From Sinosporangium siamense (GTDB taxonomy: Bacteria; Actinomycetota; Actinomycetes; Streptosporangiales; Streptosporangiaceae): 64,000 bases of DNA. The translations under genes were made by a program, and so were the position numbers. Where the stretch lies: positions 1-64,000 of the forward strand of contig NZ_BOOW01000009.1 in assembly GCF_016863435.1 (NCBI RefSeq), in the 5' to 3' direction. The notes beneath the pieces are model-generated. The model made no database searches. It saw only the letters and a list, made by a program, of their open reading frames with translations, and was not told the origin of the DNA. Every line of letters starts with the position of its first letter. Position 1 is the first letter of the stretch. Shown one piece after another: positions 36,108 to 44,388 of the stretch.

Positions 36108-36147
36108 GGCGGGCGGTGCCGTTCGATTGTGAACGGCGCCGCCCGCC
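36108..36147 (+). terminator. Terminator after the malic enzyme gene
   Basis: GGCGGGCGGTGCCGTTC and GAACGGCGCCGCCCGCC pair over 17 bases with one wobble, loop GATTGT, and are followed by TCTTTGT. It starts 15 bases after the stop. Confidence 0.75.
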
Positions 36148-36158
36148 TCTTTGTCATG

Positions 36159-36207
36159 ACCGGTACGGACCAGATGGAGGCGATCCAGCTGACTGGTATT
36201 GACCACC
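36159..36207. promoter_or_regulatory. Two DasR-responsive-element-like sites upstream of the GH84 gene
   Basis: ACTGGTATTGACCACC (36192-36207) matches the core of the DasR element TGGTCTAGACCA at 10 of 12 positions. ACCGGTACGGACCAGA (36159-36174), with its centre 33 bases upstream, is a weaker copy. DasR is the GntR-type repressor of chitin and N-acetylglucosamine use in Streptomyces. The sites lie 90-135 bases before the start of a beta-N-acetylglucosaminidase gene. Confidence 0.5.
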
Positions 36208-36295
36208 TGGTGAGGTAAATGATCTGATGTGGGCGATCCGGTTGGTTTGGTGACTTTCAGCCGGTTATGCATATTTGGCACGTCTAGGAGTCCGT

Positions 36296-39200
36296 GTGGC
36301 CCCCACCCGTTTTTCAGCCACCGTCCTTGCCGCCACTCTCGTGGCGTCCCCGCTCTTCATTCTCCCAGCTCCCGCGCTCGCCGACCGTGATCGGCCGGAG
36401 GTGCGGATCAGCCCCGTCCCGCAGCAGCTCGACCGGAAAGGCGATGGATTCACGCTCCCGTCCGTCGTCGGTCTGGTCCGTACCACTCGCACCGATCCTC
36501 AGGCCGAGGCGCTGGTCCGCAAGGTCCTCCAGGACGCGGGCGTCAGGCGCGTCAAAACCACCGACGGCACCGATCCCCGCACCGGGGTGACCGTCTGGCT
36601 CGACGGCAACCAGGGAATCCTCGACCGGCTGCGCGTCAAGAACGCCGACGGACTCAAAGCCGAGGGCTACGTGCTGGCCGCCGGCGAGGTGGACGACGGC
36701 GATGACGACGACCGCCGGCACAACGACCATGACGACGACGATGACCGCAAGCACATCGTGCTCGACGGTGTGGACGCCCGGGGCACCTACTACGCGGCGT
36801 TGTCCTTCTCCCAGATCGTGGAGCGGGGACGCGGCGGGAAGGCCCGGGTGCCCGGGGTCGAGGTGCGCGACTGGCCGCTGATGCGCTATCGCGGTTCCAT
36901 CGAGGGCTTCTACGGTGCGCCCTGGACACACCAGGAGCGTCTCGACCACCTTGACTATCTCGGCGCGCACAAGATGAACACCTACGAGTACGCGCCGAAG
37001 GACGATCCCTACCACCGGGACAAGTGGCGTGACCCCTACCCGCCGGACAAGCTCGCACAGCTCGGTGAGCTCGTCACGCGTGCCGCCAAGAGCCACGTCG
37101 ACTTCACCTTCGCCCTGTCTCCCGGCCTGACGATGTGCTACTCGTCCGCCGACGACGTGGCCAAACTCGTGGCGAAGTTCGACTCGGTCTACGCACTCGG
37201 CGGCCGGGCGTTCACCGTCGCGCTCGACGACATCGACCACACCCGGTGGAACTGCGCCGGGGACCAGGAGAAATACGGTGCCCCCGGCGGTTATGCCGCG
37301 GGCAAGGCGCAAAGCGACGCGGTCAACGCGGTGCAGGCGTGGGCGAAGGCCAAGGGCGACGTGCAGCCGATCCAGGTCGTGCCCACGGAGTTCTCCGGCG
37401 TCGAGGATTCTCCGTACAAGAAGGGCATCAGAGAACAGCTCGATCCGCAGGTGGTTGTGCAGTGGACCGGGGTCAGCGTTGTCCCGGGCACCATCAAGAA
37501 GGGCGACGCCGCCAAGGCCAAGGAGCTCTACGGCCACGAGATCCTGATCTGGGACAACTATCCGGTCAACGACTACGCCGTCGGCAGGCTACTGCTCGGC
37601 GCCTACGACGGGCGTGAGCCCGGCCTGTCGGAGCACGTGGCCGGGGTCGTCTCGAACCCGATGAACCAGGCCTCCGGCAGCAAGGTCGCGCTCTACTCCT
37701 TCGCCGACTTCGGCTGGAACGACAAGGTCTTCGAACCGGAGGCGTCACGGCAGCGCGCCTTCCACGAACTGGCCGGCGGCAAGCAGGACGTCGTGCGCGC
37801 ACTGACCGACTTCGCCGATCTCAACACCTACAACGGCACCCTCCACGCCGTTCAGGCGCCCCTGCTCGCTCCGCAGGTGGCGAAGTTCTGGGCCGACCGG
37901 CAGGCCGGCAGACCGGCGTCGCTGCGCGCGGTCGCCGAGCGGCTCGCCGCCGCTCCCGAGATCATCCGCCGGGGCGTGGCAGATGAGGCGTTCCTCTCCG
38001 AGGCGAAGGCGTGGCTGGACGCGGCCGAGTTGTGGGCGCGAGCCATGCTCAAGGCACACGACGCGCTCGACGCGGTGTCGGCAGGCGACGGCGCGGCCGG
38101 ATTGGCGGTCCGCCGGGAGGTGCTTGATCTGGTCGCGAAGGCGAAAGCGGTCCGTGACCTGCGGTGGCCGCACTCGGTGTCCTTCCCGCTCGTCGGAGAC
38201 GGCGTGGTCGACGTGTTCGTGACCGACGCGCTCAAGGATTTGCACCGCTGGCTCGGGGTGAACGTCGAGCGCCCGGCCGTCGCGACGACTTTCGGCACGA
38301 CCGGTGGCAACACGATCGACCGCGCGATCGACGGCGACCCGGCGACATATTTCTGGAGCAACCGCAGCCCGAACGCCGGCGACACGGTCACCGTCGACCT
38401 GCGCGCCCCACGCCTGATCGGCGATGTCGCGGTGTTGATGAGCAAGGCGGACAGCCCGGAGGACTACATCAGGGGCGGCGTACTTGAGCACTCCGCCGAC
38501 GGGTCGGCGTGGACCGAGTTCGGCACGGGGAACACCGCAGAAGTGCGTGTGACCGCGCCCGCCGGCACCCGTGCCCGCTATGTGCGTTACCGGGTGACGG
38601 AGGCGGCGGTGCCCTGGCTCGTGCTCAGGGAGTTCTCGGTCGCGACACTCGACGAGTCCGGGACGGCGCTTACGGTGACCGGTACGCCGGAGGGCACCGG
38701 CCTCCCGGCGGCGGTCGACGGGGACCTCGACACCTCGTGGGCGGCGTCGGCCGCGCCCGCCGAGGGCGACGCCCTTCAGGTCGCGTTCTCCACGCCGCGG
38801 ATCGTCGACCGGGTCGCGGTCGTCGGCACCGGACGTGCCGACGTGCAGGTGCGGGCATCGGGCGAGTGGCGTTCGATCGGCGCCCTGGCCGGGCCGTACA
38901 CCGAACTCGACATGGCGGACGCCTCGATCGACGCCGTGCGGCTGGTGTGGACGGCGGGTAGTGAGGCGCCCCGCATCGCCGAAGTGGTGCCGCATTATGG
39001 CGACGGGAAACCGGCCGGGGTGTCGGTCGAGCCGGCGGCGCTGGACACCGTCGCCGGGCGGGCGACGACCGTGAAGGCGAACGTGGTCACCAATCGTGCC
39101 GCCCCGGTCTCCGGCGCGGTGTCGGTCATCGCTCCGGAGGGCTGGACGGTGCCCGCCGCGCAGCAGGTCACGGTGCCGCGCGGCGGCGGGCTGGTGCTGC

Positions 39201-39721
39201 CGGTGGAGTTCACGGCGCCACGGGTCGGCAAGGGCACGGTGAAGGTGGTCTTCACGCCGGCGGGCGGGGACGAGGCTGTGTCGGCGGAGGTCGCGGTCTC
39301 GGTGCACAGGCCGGTCGCGCCGGGGAACATCGCGCTCAACCGCCCTGCCTCGGCCTCTAGCGTGGAAGAGGATCTGCCCCATCTGTCGGCGAAGTTCGCT
39401 TTCGACGGCGACAAGGGGGCCACTCGCTGGTCGTCGGTGAGGAGCGACGACCAGTGGATCCAGGTGGAGCTGGCCCAGGCCACGGACGTCGGCAAGGTCA
39501 CGCTGCACTGGGAGTCGGCGTACGGCGCGGACTATCGGGTGGAGTTGTCCACCGATGGCGTGACATGGACGCCGGCAGCCGAGGTCGTGGACGGTGACGG
39601 CGGCACCGACGAGATCTATCTCGAGGCCAACTCCTCGCGCTTCGTGCGCGTGCAGGGAGTGCGCCGGGCCACGGGCTTCGGCTACTCGCTCTGGGAGATG
39701 GAGGTGCACGCGGCTTCCTGA
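36296..39721 (+). CDS. Secreted GH84 beta-N-acetylglucosaminidase with sugar-binding modules
   Basis: A large exported glycosidase of 1141 residues. Order: signal peptide 1-29 (ending ALA), an N-terminal GH84 alpha/beta domain (about 35-185), the GH84 barrel with the adjacent catalytic aspartates in VALDDIDH (D311-D312), a helical linker, an F5/8-type C-like domain (about 650-780), a NEW3-like beta domain (about 920-1010) and a C-terminal CBM32-like domain (about 1025-1141). An Asp/His-rich insert of about 22 residues (132-153) interrupts the first domain. I chose GTG 36296 because AGGAG is six bases upstream; TTG 36275 is the alternative. It probably trims chitin or muropeptide GlcNAc outside the cell. 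Confidence 0.88.
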   Translation: MAPTRFSATVLAATLVASPLFILPAPALADRDRPEVRISPVPQQLDRKGDGFTLPSVVGLVRTTRTDPQAEALVRKVLQDAGVRRVKTTDGTDPRTGVTVWLDGNQGILDRLRVKNADGLKAEGYVLAAGEVDDGDDDDRRHNDHDDDDDRKHIVLDGVDARGTYYAALSFSQIVERGRGGKARVPGVEVRDWPLMRYRGSIEGFYGAPWTHQERLDHLDYLGAHKMNTYEYAPKDDPYHRDKWRDPYPPDKLAQLGELVTRAAKSHVDFTFALSPGLTMCYSSADDVAKLVAKFDSVYALGGRAFTVALDDIDHTRWNCAGDQEKYGAPGGYAAGKAQSDAVNAVQAWAKAKGDVQPIQVVPTEFSGVEDSPYKKGIREQLDPQVVVQWTGVSVVPGTIKKGDAAKAKELYGHEILIWDNYPVNDYAVGRLLLGAYDGREPGLSEHVAGVVSNPMNQASGSKVALYSFADFGWNDKVFEPEASRQRAFHELAGGKQDVVRALTDFADLNTYNGTLHAVQAPLLAPQVAKFWADRQAGRPASLRAVAERLAAAPEIIRRGVADEAFLSEAKAWLDAAELWARAMLKAHDALDAVSAGDGAAGLAVRREVLDLVAKAKAVRDLRWPHSVSFPLVGDGVVDVFVTDALKDLHRWLGVNVERPAVATTFGTTGGNTIDRAIDGDPATYFWSNRSPNAGDTVTVDLRAPRLIGDVAVLMSKADSPEDYIRGGVLEHSADGSAWTEFGTGNTAEVRVTAPAGTRARYVRYRVTEAAVPWLVLREFSVATLDESGTALTVTGTPEGTGLPAAVDGDLDTSWAASAAPAEGDALQVAFSTPRIVDRVAVVGTGRADVQVRASGEWRSIGALAGPYTELDMADASIDAVRLVWTAGSEAPRIAEVVPHYGDGKPAGVSVEPAALDTVAGRATTVKANVVTNRAAPVSGAVSVIAPEGWTVPAAQQVTVPRGGGLVLPVEFTAPRVGKGTVKVVFTPAGGDEAVSAEVAVSVHRPVAPGNIALNRPASASSVEEDLPHLSAKFAFDGDKGATRWSSVRSDDQWIQVELAQATDVGKVTLHWESAYGADYRVELSTDGVTWTPAAEVVDGDGGTDEIYLEANSSRFVRVQGVRRATGFGYSLWEMEVHAAS

Positions 39722-39743
39722 CGTGGGGTGATTCCCGAGATGT

Positions 39744-39777
39744 TGTGATCTACATGTGTGATCTGCATGTGTGATCT
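39744..39777. repeat. Three TGTGATCT copies at 13-bp spacing
   Basis: TGTGATCT occurs at 39744, 39757 and 39770 in a 13-bp tandem array just before the GH84 terminator hairpin. It is noncoding, and its role is unknown. Confidence 0.6.
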
Positions 39778-39779
39778 GA

Positions 39780-39817
39780 CCGGGCGGAGGTACGGCATGA
39801 GCCGTGCCTCCGCCCGG
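39780..39817. terminator. Terminator between the GH84 gene and the LPXTG gene
   Basis: CCGGGCGGAGGTACGGC and GCCGTGCCTCCGCCCGG pair over 17 bases with one wobble and an ATGA loop. It lies 59 bases after the GH84 stop and between convergent genes. Confidence 0.75.
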
Positions 39818-39885
39818 AACCATGCCGGCCGGGAGCCGCGGTCTTACGAGGCCGCCTTGTATATAGGCGCTGTAGGTAGGTCCTG

Positions 39886-40563
39886 TCAGAGTTTCAGGTT
39901 CGGGTAGCGGCGCCTGCCGTAGCGGGAGCGGTCAACGCAAATGGGGGTGTCCGGCCGCGGCCTAGGCCAGATGACGCCGAACCACCAGATGACCCCTCCG
40001 GTGAGCACAAGCCCCCCGGCAGTGGCGATCTTGCCCATGAGGTCGGCGGGTGGCCCGGTGCGGGGGAGGGCGTGCGCCTTTCCTTGGCGGTTGTGCCGCT
40101 TGCCGGCGCAGCCCGAGGTGACCTTGTAGTTCGCGGTGCCCTGGCCCTCGATCTCGACGGCGATCTCCGCGCTCTTGCGCGAGCCGACGTTCACGTCCAC
40201 CGTGCGCTTGGCGCTGGGGTTGAGCAGCCCGTCGTACATGAAGGCCCCGTCGCGGCGGACGGTGAAGCCGACCTGCCCCTCTCCCTCCCCGGCGGACATC
40301 ACTACGCCGGCGTTGTTCCCGGGGCAGCGCACCTTGGTGACCGAGACGTCGACAAGCGGGGCCTTGTCGGAGGAGGCGGCAGGGGTGGACGCGGTCGGTA
40401 CGAATGTGGACATGGAGGGCGCTGTGGACATGGAGGGCGTAGTCGCTGCCGCGGCTGCGGGAACGGCCAGGGCTGCGGCGGAGGGCAGGGTGAGCATGAG
40501 GGCAGGCATAAGGGCGGGCATAAGGACAGGCATTGCGAAGGCCAGTCGCGTTCGTGGCTGCAT
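39886..40563 (-). CDS. LPXTG-type cell-surface protein
   Basis: The product is 225 residues: a signal peptide with an unusual Met/Leu/Ala-rich core (about 1-38), a Thr/Ser/Pro-rich stretch with STAPSMSTFVPTAST, a small domain with two cysteines (VTKVRCPGNN and TSGCAGK), then the sorting signal LPRTG, a hydrophobic helix (GKIATAGGLVLTGGVIWWFGVIW) and a basic tail. This is a complete sortase substrate, although the tail after the helix (about 30 residues) is longer than usual. GGGGGAC precedes ATG 40563. No sortase gene is in the window. It is divergent from yqgE. Confidence 0.8.
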   Translation of the reverse strand: MQPRTRLAFAMPVLMPALMPALMLTLPSAAALAVPAAAAATTPSMSTAPSMSTFVPTASTPAASSDKAPLVDVSVTKVRCPGNNAGVVMSAGEGEGQVGFTVRRDGAFMYDGLLNPSAKRTVDVNVGSRKSAEIAVEIEGQGTANYKVTSGCAGKRHNRQGKAHALPRTGPPADLMGKIATAGGLVLTGGVIWWFGVIWPRPRPDTPICVDRSRYGRRRYPNLKL

Positions 40564-40683
40564 GGGTCCCCCAAAACTCTGATCAACATTACTTACAGTT
40601 CCCGATTCGCTACGGACAGTAACATCGATACGGCTTAAGGGGGTCGGGGCGAGATCTCCTCGCGGACCCATCATCATGGATGC

Positions 40684-41262
40684 ATGGTGGAGGCGATCTA
40701 CGTCGGTGGATTGCTGGTGGCGACGCCCCGGCTCGACGATCCCAACTTTCGGCGTAGCGTCGTGCTGATTTTGGAGCACGATCGAAGCGGCGGCACCCTC
40801 GGCGTGGTGCTCAACCGGCCCAGCGAGATCTCGGTCATGCAGGTCCTGCCGGTCTGGGACGACCTCGTGACCGGACCGGCCGTGCTGTTTCAGGGCGGAC
40901 CGGTGCAAACCGACAGCGCACTCGCGCTCGCCGCGGTGCCGAGCGGCGGCGAGCCGCTGGGGTGGCGTCGCCTGCACGCCGGCGCCCCCGCGGTCTCCCG
41001 GTTGGGAACGGTCGATCTCGACGCGCCGCCCGAGATCCTGGCCGGTGAGATCGCGCAGATGCGCATCTTCGCCGGCTACGCGGGGTGGACGTCGGGGCAG
41101 CTTGAGGGGGAGATCCGGGAGGGGGCGTGGTATGTGGTGGAGGCCGATCCGGCCGACACGTTCCACGACAACCCGGGGTCGTTGTGGCGTTCGGTCCTCC
41201 GCCGGCAACCCGGCGAACTCGCCTTCGTCGCCACCTGTCCGGACGATCCGACGCTCAACTAG
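40684..41262 (+). CDS. YqgE/AlgH family protein (UPF0301)
   Basis: The product is 192 residues with the family motifs LLVATPRLDDPNFRRSVVLILEHD, GTLGVVLNRPSE, FQGGPVQTD and IRIFAGYAGWTSGQLEGEI (here MRIFAGYAGW), ending near SLWRSVLRRQ. The biochemical function of this family is not settled. ATG 40684 starts at the conserved N-terminus. It is divergent from the LPXTG gene across 120 bases. Confidence 0.88.
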   Translation: MVEAIYVGGLLVATPRLDDPNFRRSVVLILEHDRSGGTLGVVLNRPSEISVMQVLPVWDDLVTGPAVLFQGGPVQTDSALALAAVPSGGEPLGWRRLHAGAPAVSRLGTVDLDAPPEILAGEIAQMRIFAGYAGWTSGQLEGEIREGAWYVVEADPADTFHDNPGSLWRSVLRRQPGELAFVATCPDDPTLN

Positions 41263-41283
41263 CCGGCTGTGCCGTACCCGCCG

Positions 41284-41919
41284 TCAGAGGGGTGTGCCGA
41301 GGTCGTCCCAGCCGGGGCGCAGGGACCGCTCCAGGAAGTCGAGTACGGCCTCGGCGGTGGTGACCAGGTCTTTGCTGTTCTGGAGTTTGCCGGGATGGCA
41401 TTCGAAGCCGATGCGGACGGTCGTGGTGAGCAGGCCGACGATCAGCATGGGGCGGAAGTCGTGTTCTGGGTCGACTCCCACGCGGCGGGCGATCTCCGCG
41501 GCCATGCGGCGTTCCGAGTCGTGGGTCCGAGCGGTGGCCCTGCCGATAAGCGTGGGATTGGCGTCAAGTAGGGTGCGTGTGCGCATAAAGCGCTGTATTT
41601 CCTCTGGGGTGGAGTCCTCGACCGCCTGCAGCATGCACCGATACGCGCTCCTGAGTGCGGAGAAGGGCGATTCGTCTGCGGGTTGCGCGGCCAGGGCCGC
41701 GAGGATCGCCTGCTCGCTCGCGAAGACGTAGTGCAGGGCCAGGTCTTCCTTGGTGGGGAAGTAGCGGAACAGCGTTCGCGGTGACACGTCCACGGCGGCG
41801 GCGATCTGGTCGACCGTGGTGGCCTCATATCCCTGCGACAGGAACAGGTCGAGCCCCGCGTCGACCAAGGCCAGGCGGGTTCGCTCCTTCTTGAGCTCAC
41901 GGAGGCCGGGCTGATGCAT
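41284..41919 (-). CDS. TetR/AcrR family regulator of the adjacent MFS pump
   Basis: The product is 211 residues with an N-terminal TetR helix-turn-helix (TRLALVDAGLDLFLSQGYEATTVDQIAAAVDVSPRTLFRYFPTKEDL, residues about 14-59, cited here as a region). I chose ATG 41919 because GGAGGTGA lies eight bases upstream. It is divergent from an EmrB/QacA-type efflux gene, and the shared 194-base spacer holds two near-identical dyads, so it most likely represses itself and the pump. Confidence 0.82.
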   Translation of the reverse strand: MHQPGLRELKKERTRLALVDAGLDLFLSQGYEATTVDQIAAAVDVSPRTLFRYFPTKEDLALHYVFASEQAILAALAAQPADESPFSALRSAYRCMLQAVEDSTPEEIQRFMRTRTLLDANPTLIGRATARTHDSERRMAAEIARRVGVDPEHDFRPMLIVGLLTTTVRIGFECHPGKLQNSKDLVTTAEAVLDFLERSLRPGWDDLGTPL

Positions 41920-41960
41920 CGCGGTCACCTCCAATGTGGATAATAGTCACATACTGCCAC

Positions 41961-42010
41961 AAGTCAGAGTGTGACTTATTTAATGCGTTGTGATGTGTCA
42001 GAGACTGACA
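41961..42010. promoter_or_regulatory. Two matching operators between the TetR and MFS genes
   Basis: AAGTCA-N5-TGACTT (41961-41977) and TGTCAG-AGA-CTGACA (41996-42010) are perfect dyads. Their 13-base cores GTCAGAGTGTGAC and GTCAGAGACTGAC differ at two central bases only, and their starts are 34 bases apart. This is the pattern expected for two TetR dimer sites. A degenerate half site, AGTCACA, lies at 41945. Confidence 0.6.
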
Positions 42011-42113
42011 TAAGTTGCGTAGAGTCGTAGGCGAGACGCCCGCCCTGCCCTGGTTTCGGATGGTCGAAGGGGGGCCTCGTAAAGATCCACATGTGTAACA
42101 AGGGGGACCCCCG

Positions 42114-43700
42114 ATGGCCCATGCGAAAACCGTGGCTGCGCCACCTCCTGAGTCGGACACCGGCGGCAAGAGCCGAAGTCCCTGGCTGACCCTGCTGGCG
42201 GTGGCGCTCGGCGTGATCATGGTGATGCTGGACGGCACGGTCGTCGGCATCGCCAGCCCCGTGATCGCCAAGGAACTGGGCGCCTCGCTCCAGGACCTCC
42301 AGTGGGTCACCAGCGGTTATCTCCTCGCGCTCGCGGTCTTCCTCATCACCGCCGGCAAGCTCGGCGACCTGTTCGGCCACAAGCGCACCTTCGTGGTGGG
42401 CATCGTCGGCTTCACCATCACTTCGCTGGCGATCGGCCTGTCCGACTCCATCGGCTGGCTGATCGCCTTCCGCGTCGCCCAGGGCCTGTTCGGCGCGCTG
42501 ATCCAGCCCGCGGCGCTGGCGCTTCTGCGCTCCGCCTTCCCCCCTGAGAAGCTGAACATGGCGATCGGCATCTGGGGCTCGGCCATCGGTGTGTCCAGTG
42601 CGGCCGGTCCCGTCGTGGGTGGGCTGCTCGTGGAGAACGTGAGCTGGCAGTCGGTGTTCTTCATCAACGTGCCGGTGGGCATCATCGCCCTCGCGGTCGC
42701 CCTGTGGGTGATCAAGGAGAGCAGGGCCAAGTCGTTGTCGAGGATCGACTGGCTGGGCGTCGTCCTGCTGTCCGGTGCGATGTTCTGCCTCGTGTGGGCG
42801 ATCATCAAGGCGCCGGAATACGGCTGGGGGGACACCAGGACGCTCGCCTTCCTCGGCGGGACGCTGGTGCTCGGCGCCGCTTTCGTGTTCTGGCAGACGA
42901 AGGCACAGCAGCCGCTGCTGCCCCTCGGGATCTTCCGCAACGTGTCGGTCTCCGTCGGCACCGTGCTCATGGTGCTCATGGCGTTCGCGATGTTCGGTGC
43001 CATGTTCTTCCTGACCTTCTACTTCCAGGGAGTGCACGGCCTGTCCCCGCTGGACGCGGGCCTGCGGATGTTGCCGATGAGCGCCGGCATGATCGTCGCC
43101 TCGCCGCTCGCCGGGTTCGCCATCGGCAAGCTCGGGCCGCGCATCACCATCTCGGCGGGCATGCTCATCACCGCGACTTCGATGTTCCTGCTCTCGCGGT
43201 TGTCCATGGAGGGCGGCTACTGGGAGACGGCTCTGCCGTTCGCGCTGCTGGCCTTCGGCCTCTCGCCCGTCATGGTCGGCGCGACCGAGATCATCGTCGG
43301 CAACGCGCCCAGGGACCTTAGCGGTGTGGCCTCCGGCATGCAGCAGTCGGCGATGCAGGTCGGCGGCACGCTGGGGACCGCGATCCTCGGCGCCATGGTC
43401 GCGGCCAAGGTGGGCGAGTCGCTGCCGGGGCACTACGGCGACGCCGGGTTGCCCGCGCTGACTCCGCAGCAGGTGGACCTCATGGAGAGCATGGTCTCGA
43501 CCGGCATGGTGCCGCCGTCGCCGCCCGGCACCCCGCAGAACATTGTCGACGCGATCGCGAACGCCTCGCACCTGTCCTTCATGGACGGTCTTGAGTTCGC
43601 CTTCACGGTCAGCACCGGTGTGGCGATCGTGGCCGCGCTGCTTGCCCTGTTCGTTAAGGCGGGTCGTAAGGACGACGGTCCCACCGTGCACATGGGCTGA
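42114..43700 (+). CDS. EmrB/QacA (DHA2) type MFS efflux pump
   Basis: A 528-residue drug:proton antiporter with about 14 membrane helices. Family motifs: LDGTVVGIASPVIAKELG (motif D1 region near 40-57), GKLGDLFGHKRTFVVG (motif A near 81-96) and GPVVGGLL (motif C near 163-170). AGGGGGA precedes ATG 42114. It is divergent from the TetR gene with shared operators. A short DUF-free C-terminus ends PTVHMG. Substrate unknown, probably a hydrophobic compound or self-made metabolite. Confidence 0.88.
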   Translation: MAHAKTVAAPPPESDTGGKSRSPWLTLLAVALGVIMVMLDGTVVGIASPVIAKELGASLQDLQWVTSGYLLALAVFLITAGKLGDLFGHKRTFVVGIVGFTITSLAIGLSDSIGWLIAFRVAQGLFGALIQPAALALLRSAFPPEKLNMAIGIWGSAIGVSSAAGPVVGGLLVENVSWQSVFFINVPVGIIALAVALWVIKESRAKSLSRIDWLGVVLLSGAMFCLVWAIIKAPEYGWGDTRTLAFLGGTLVLGAAFVFWQTKAQQPLLPLGIFRNVSVSVGTVLMVLMAFAMFGAMFFLTFYFQGVHGLSPLDAGLRMLPMSAGMIVASPLAGFAIGKLGPRITISAGMLITATSMFLLSRLSMEGGYWETALPFALLAFGLSPVMVGATEIIVGNAPRDLSGVASGMQQSAMQVGGTLGTAILGAMVAAKVGESLPGHYGDAGLPALTPQQVDLMESMVSTGMVPPSPPGTPQNIVDAIANASHLSFMDGLEFAFTVSTGVAIVAALLALFVKAGRKDDGPTVHMG

Positions 43701-43716
43701 TATGTCGTGATCGGTG

Positions 43717-43746
43717 GCCCCCGTTCTTCACGTGAAGAGCGGGGGC
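43717..43746 (+). terminator. Terminator after the MFS gene
   Basis: A 30-base inverted repeat (GCCCCCGTTCTTCAC with GTGAAGAGCGGGGGC) pairs over 15 bases with one wobble and CACGTG at its centre, 16 bases after the stop. Confidence 0.7.
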
Positions 43747-43917
43747 TTCGCCGTACTCCTCACCGCCGGGATGATGGCTGAGGCTGACCTGGGGGCATGT
43801 GCCGGATTTCGGGTCGAGAGGCTTCGCGGCGGGTTGTTATAGGGGGTCGCACTTGGGTGGTTGTGCGAGGTGGCCGCTCTGACGGGGAGAGGCGTCCGGC
43901 CCGACCCCGGGGCGGAA

Positions 43918-43931
43918 TAGACTCGTCAGAG
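43918..43931 (+). promoter_or_regulatory. Predicted leaderless -10 box of the DUF3039 gene
   Basis: TAGACT (43918-43923) lies seven bases before GTG 43931 and fits TANNNT. No Shine-Dalgarno is present. Confidence 0.45.
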
Positions 43932-44182
43932 TGAGCACGAAGATCCTTCCCGAGAGCGAAGTCACGCCGAAACTGTCGCACGGCGACGGTGACCACGAGC
44001 GATTCTCGCACTATGCGGACCGCAACAAGATCACCGAGAGCATGGTCACCGGGGTTCCGATCCGCGCGTTGTGCGGCAAAGTGTGGGTGCCCAGCCGTGA
44101 CCCCAAGAAATACCCGGTGTGTCCGGAGTGCAAGGAGATCTATGAGGGTCTCCCGAAGGGTGAGCCCGACGGCGACAAGTAG
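43931..44182 (+). CDS. DUF3039 small metal-binding protein
   Basis: An 83-residue protein with the invariant pattern of DUF3039: HGDGDHERFSHYADRNKITES, GVPIRALCGKVWVPSRDPKKYPVCPECKEIY (cited by region, residues about 17-72). Three cysteines and several histidines could bind zinc. It is conserved in actinobacteria, and its function is unknown. GTG 43931 is supported by the leaderless -10 box. Confidence 0.85.
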   Translation: MSTKILPESEVTPKLSHGDGDHERFSHYADRNKITESMVTGVPIRALCGKVWVPSRDPKKYPVCPECKEIYEGLPKGEPDGDK

Positions 44183-44388
44183 GCGGGCACCGGAGCCGGG
44201 CCGCGGGCGCTGATCCGCGGTCGGGCGGAAAAACCCGGTGTTGGTCGCGGATGATCGCCTCAAGTGCGACTACGGTCGGCAATGCCGCGTGTGCATGGCG
44301 TGTGCGCAGGTCATCGTGCGCGTGGTCTTGAGCACAGCCTTGAGCTTGAGCACATTCGCTGACCACCTGCCTGTCATCGGGGGATTCC

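Noticed and set aside
39886-41208. A 440-codon minus-strand frame through the LPXTG gene and yqgE
   Set aside because: The true gene starts at ATG 40563 with a ribosome-binding site and signal peptide; the upstream part is antisense to yqgE.
42000-43691. Long minus-strand frame opposite the MFS pump
   Set aside because: It is His/Arg/Asp-rich antisense text; the plus strand encodes a clear 14-helix transporter.
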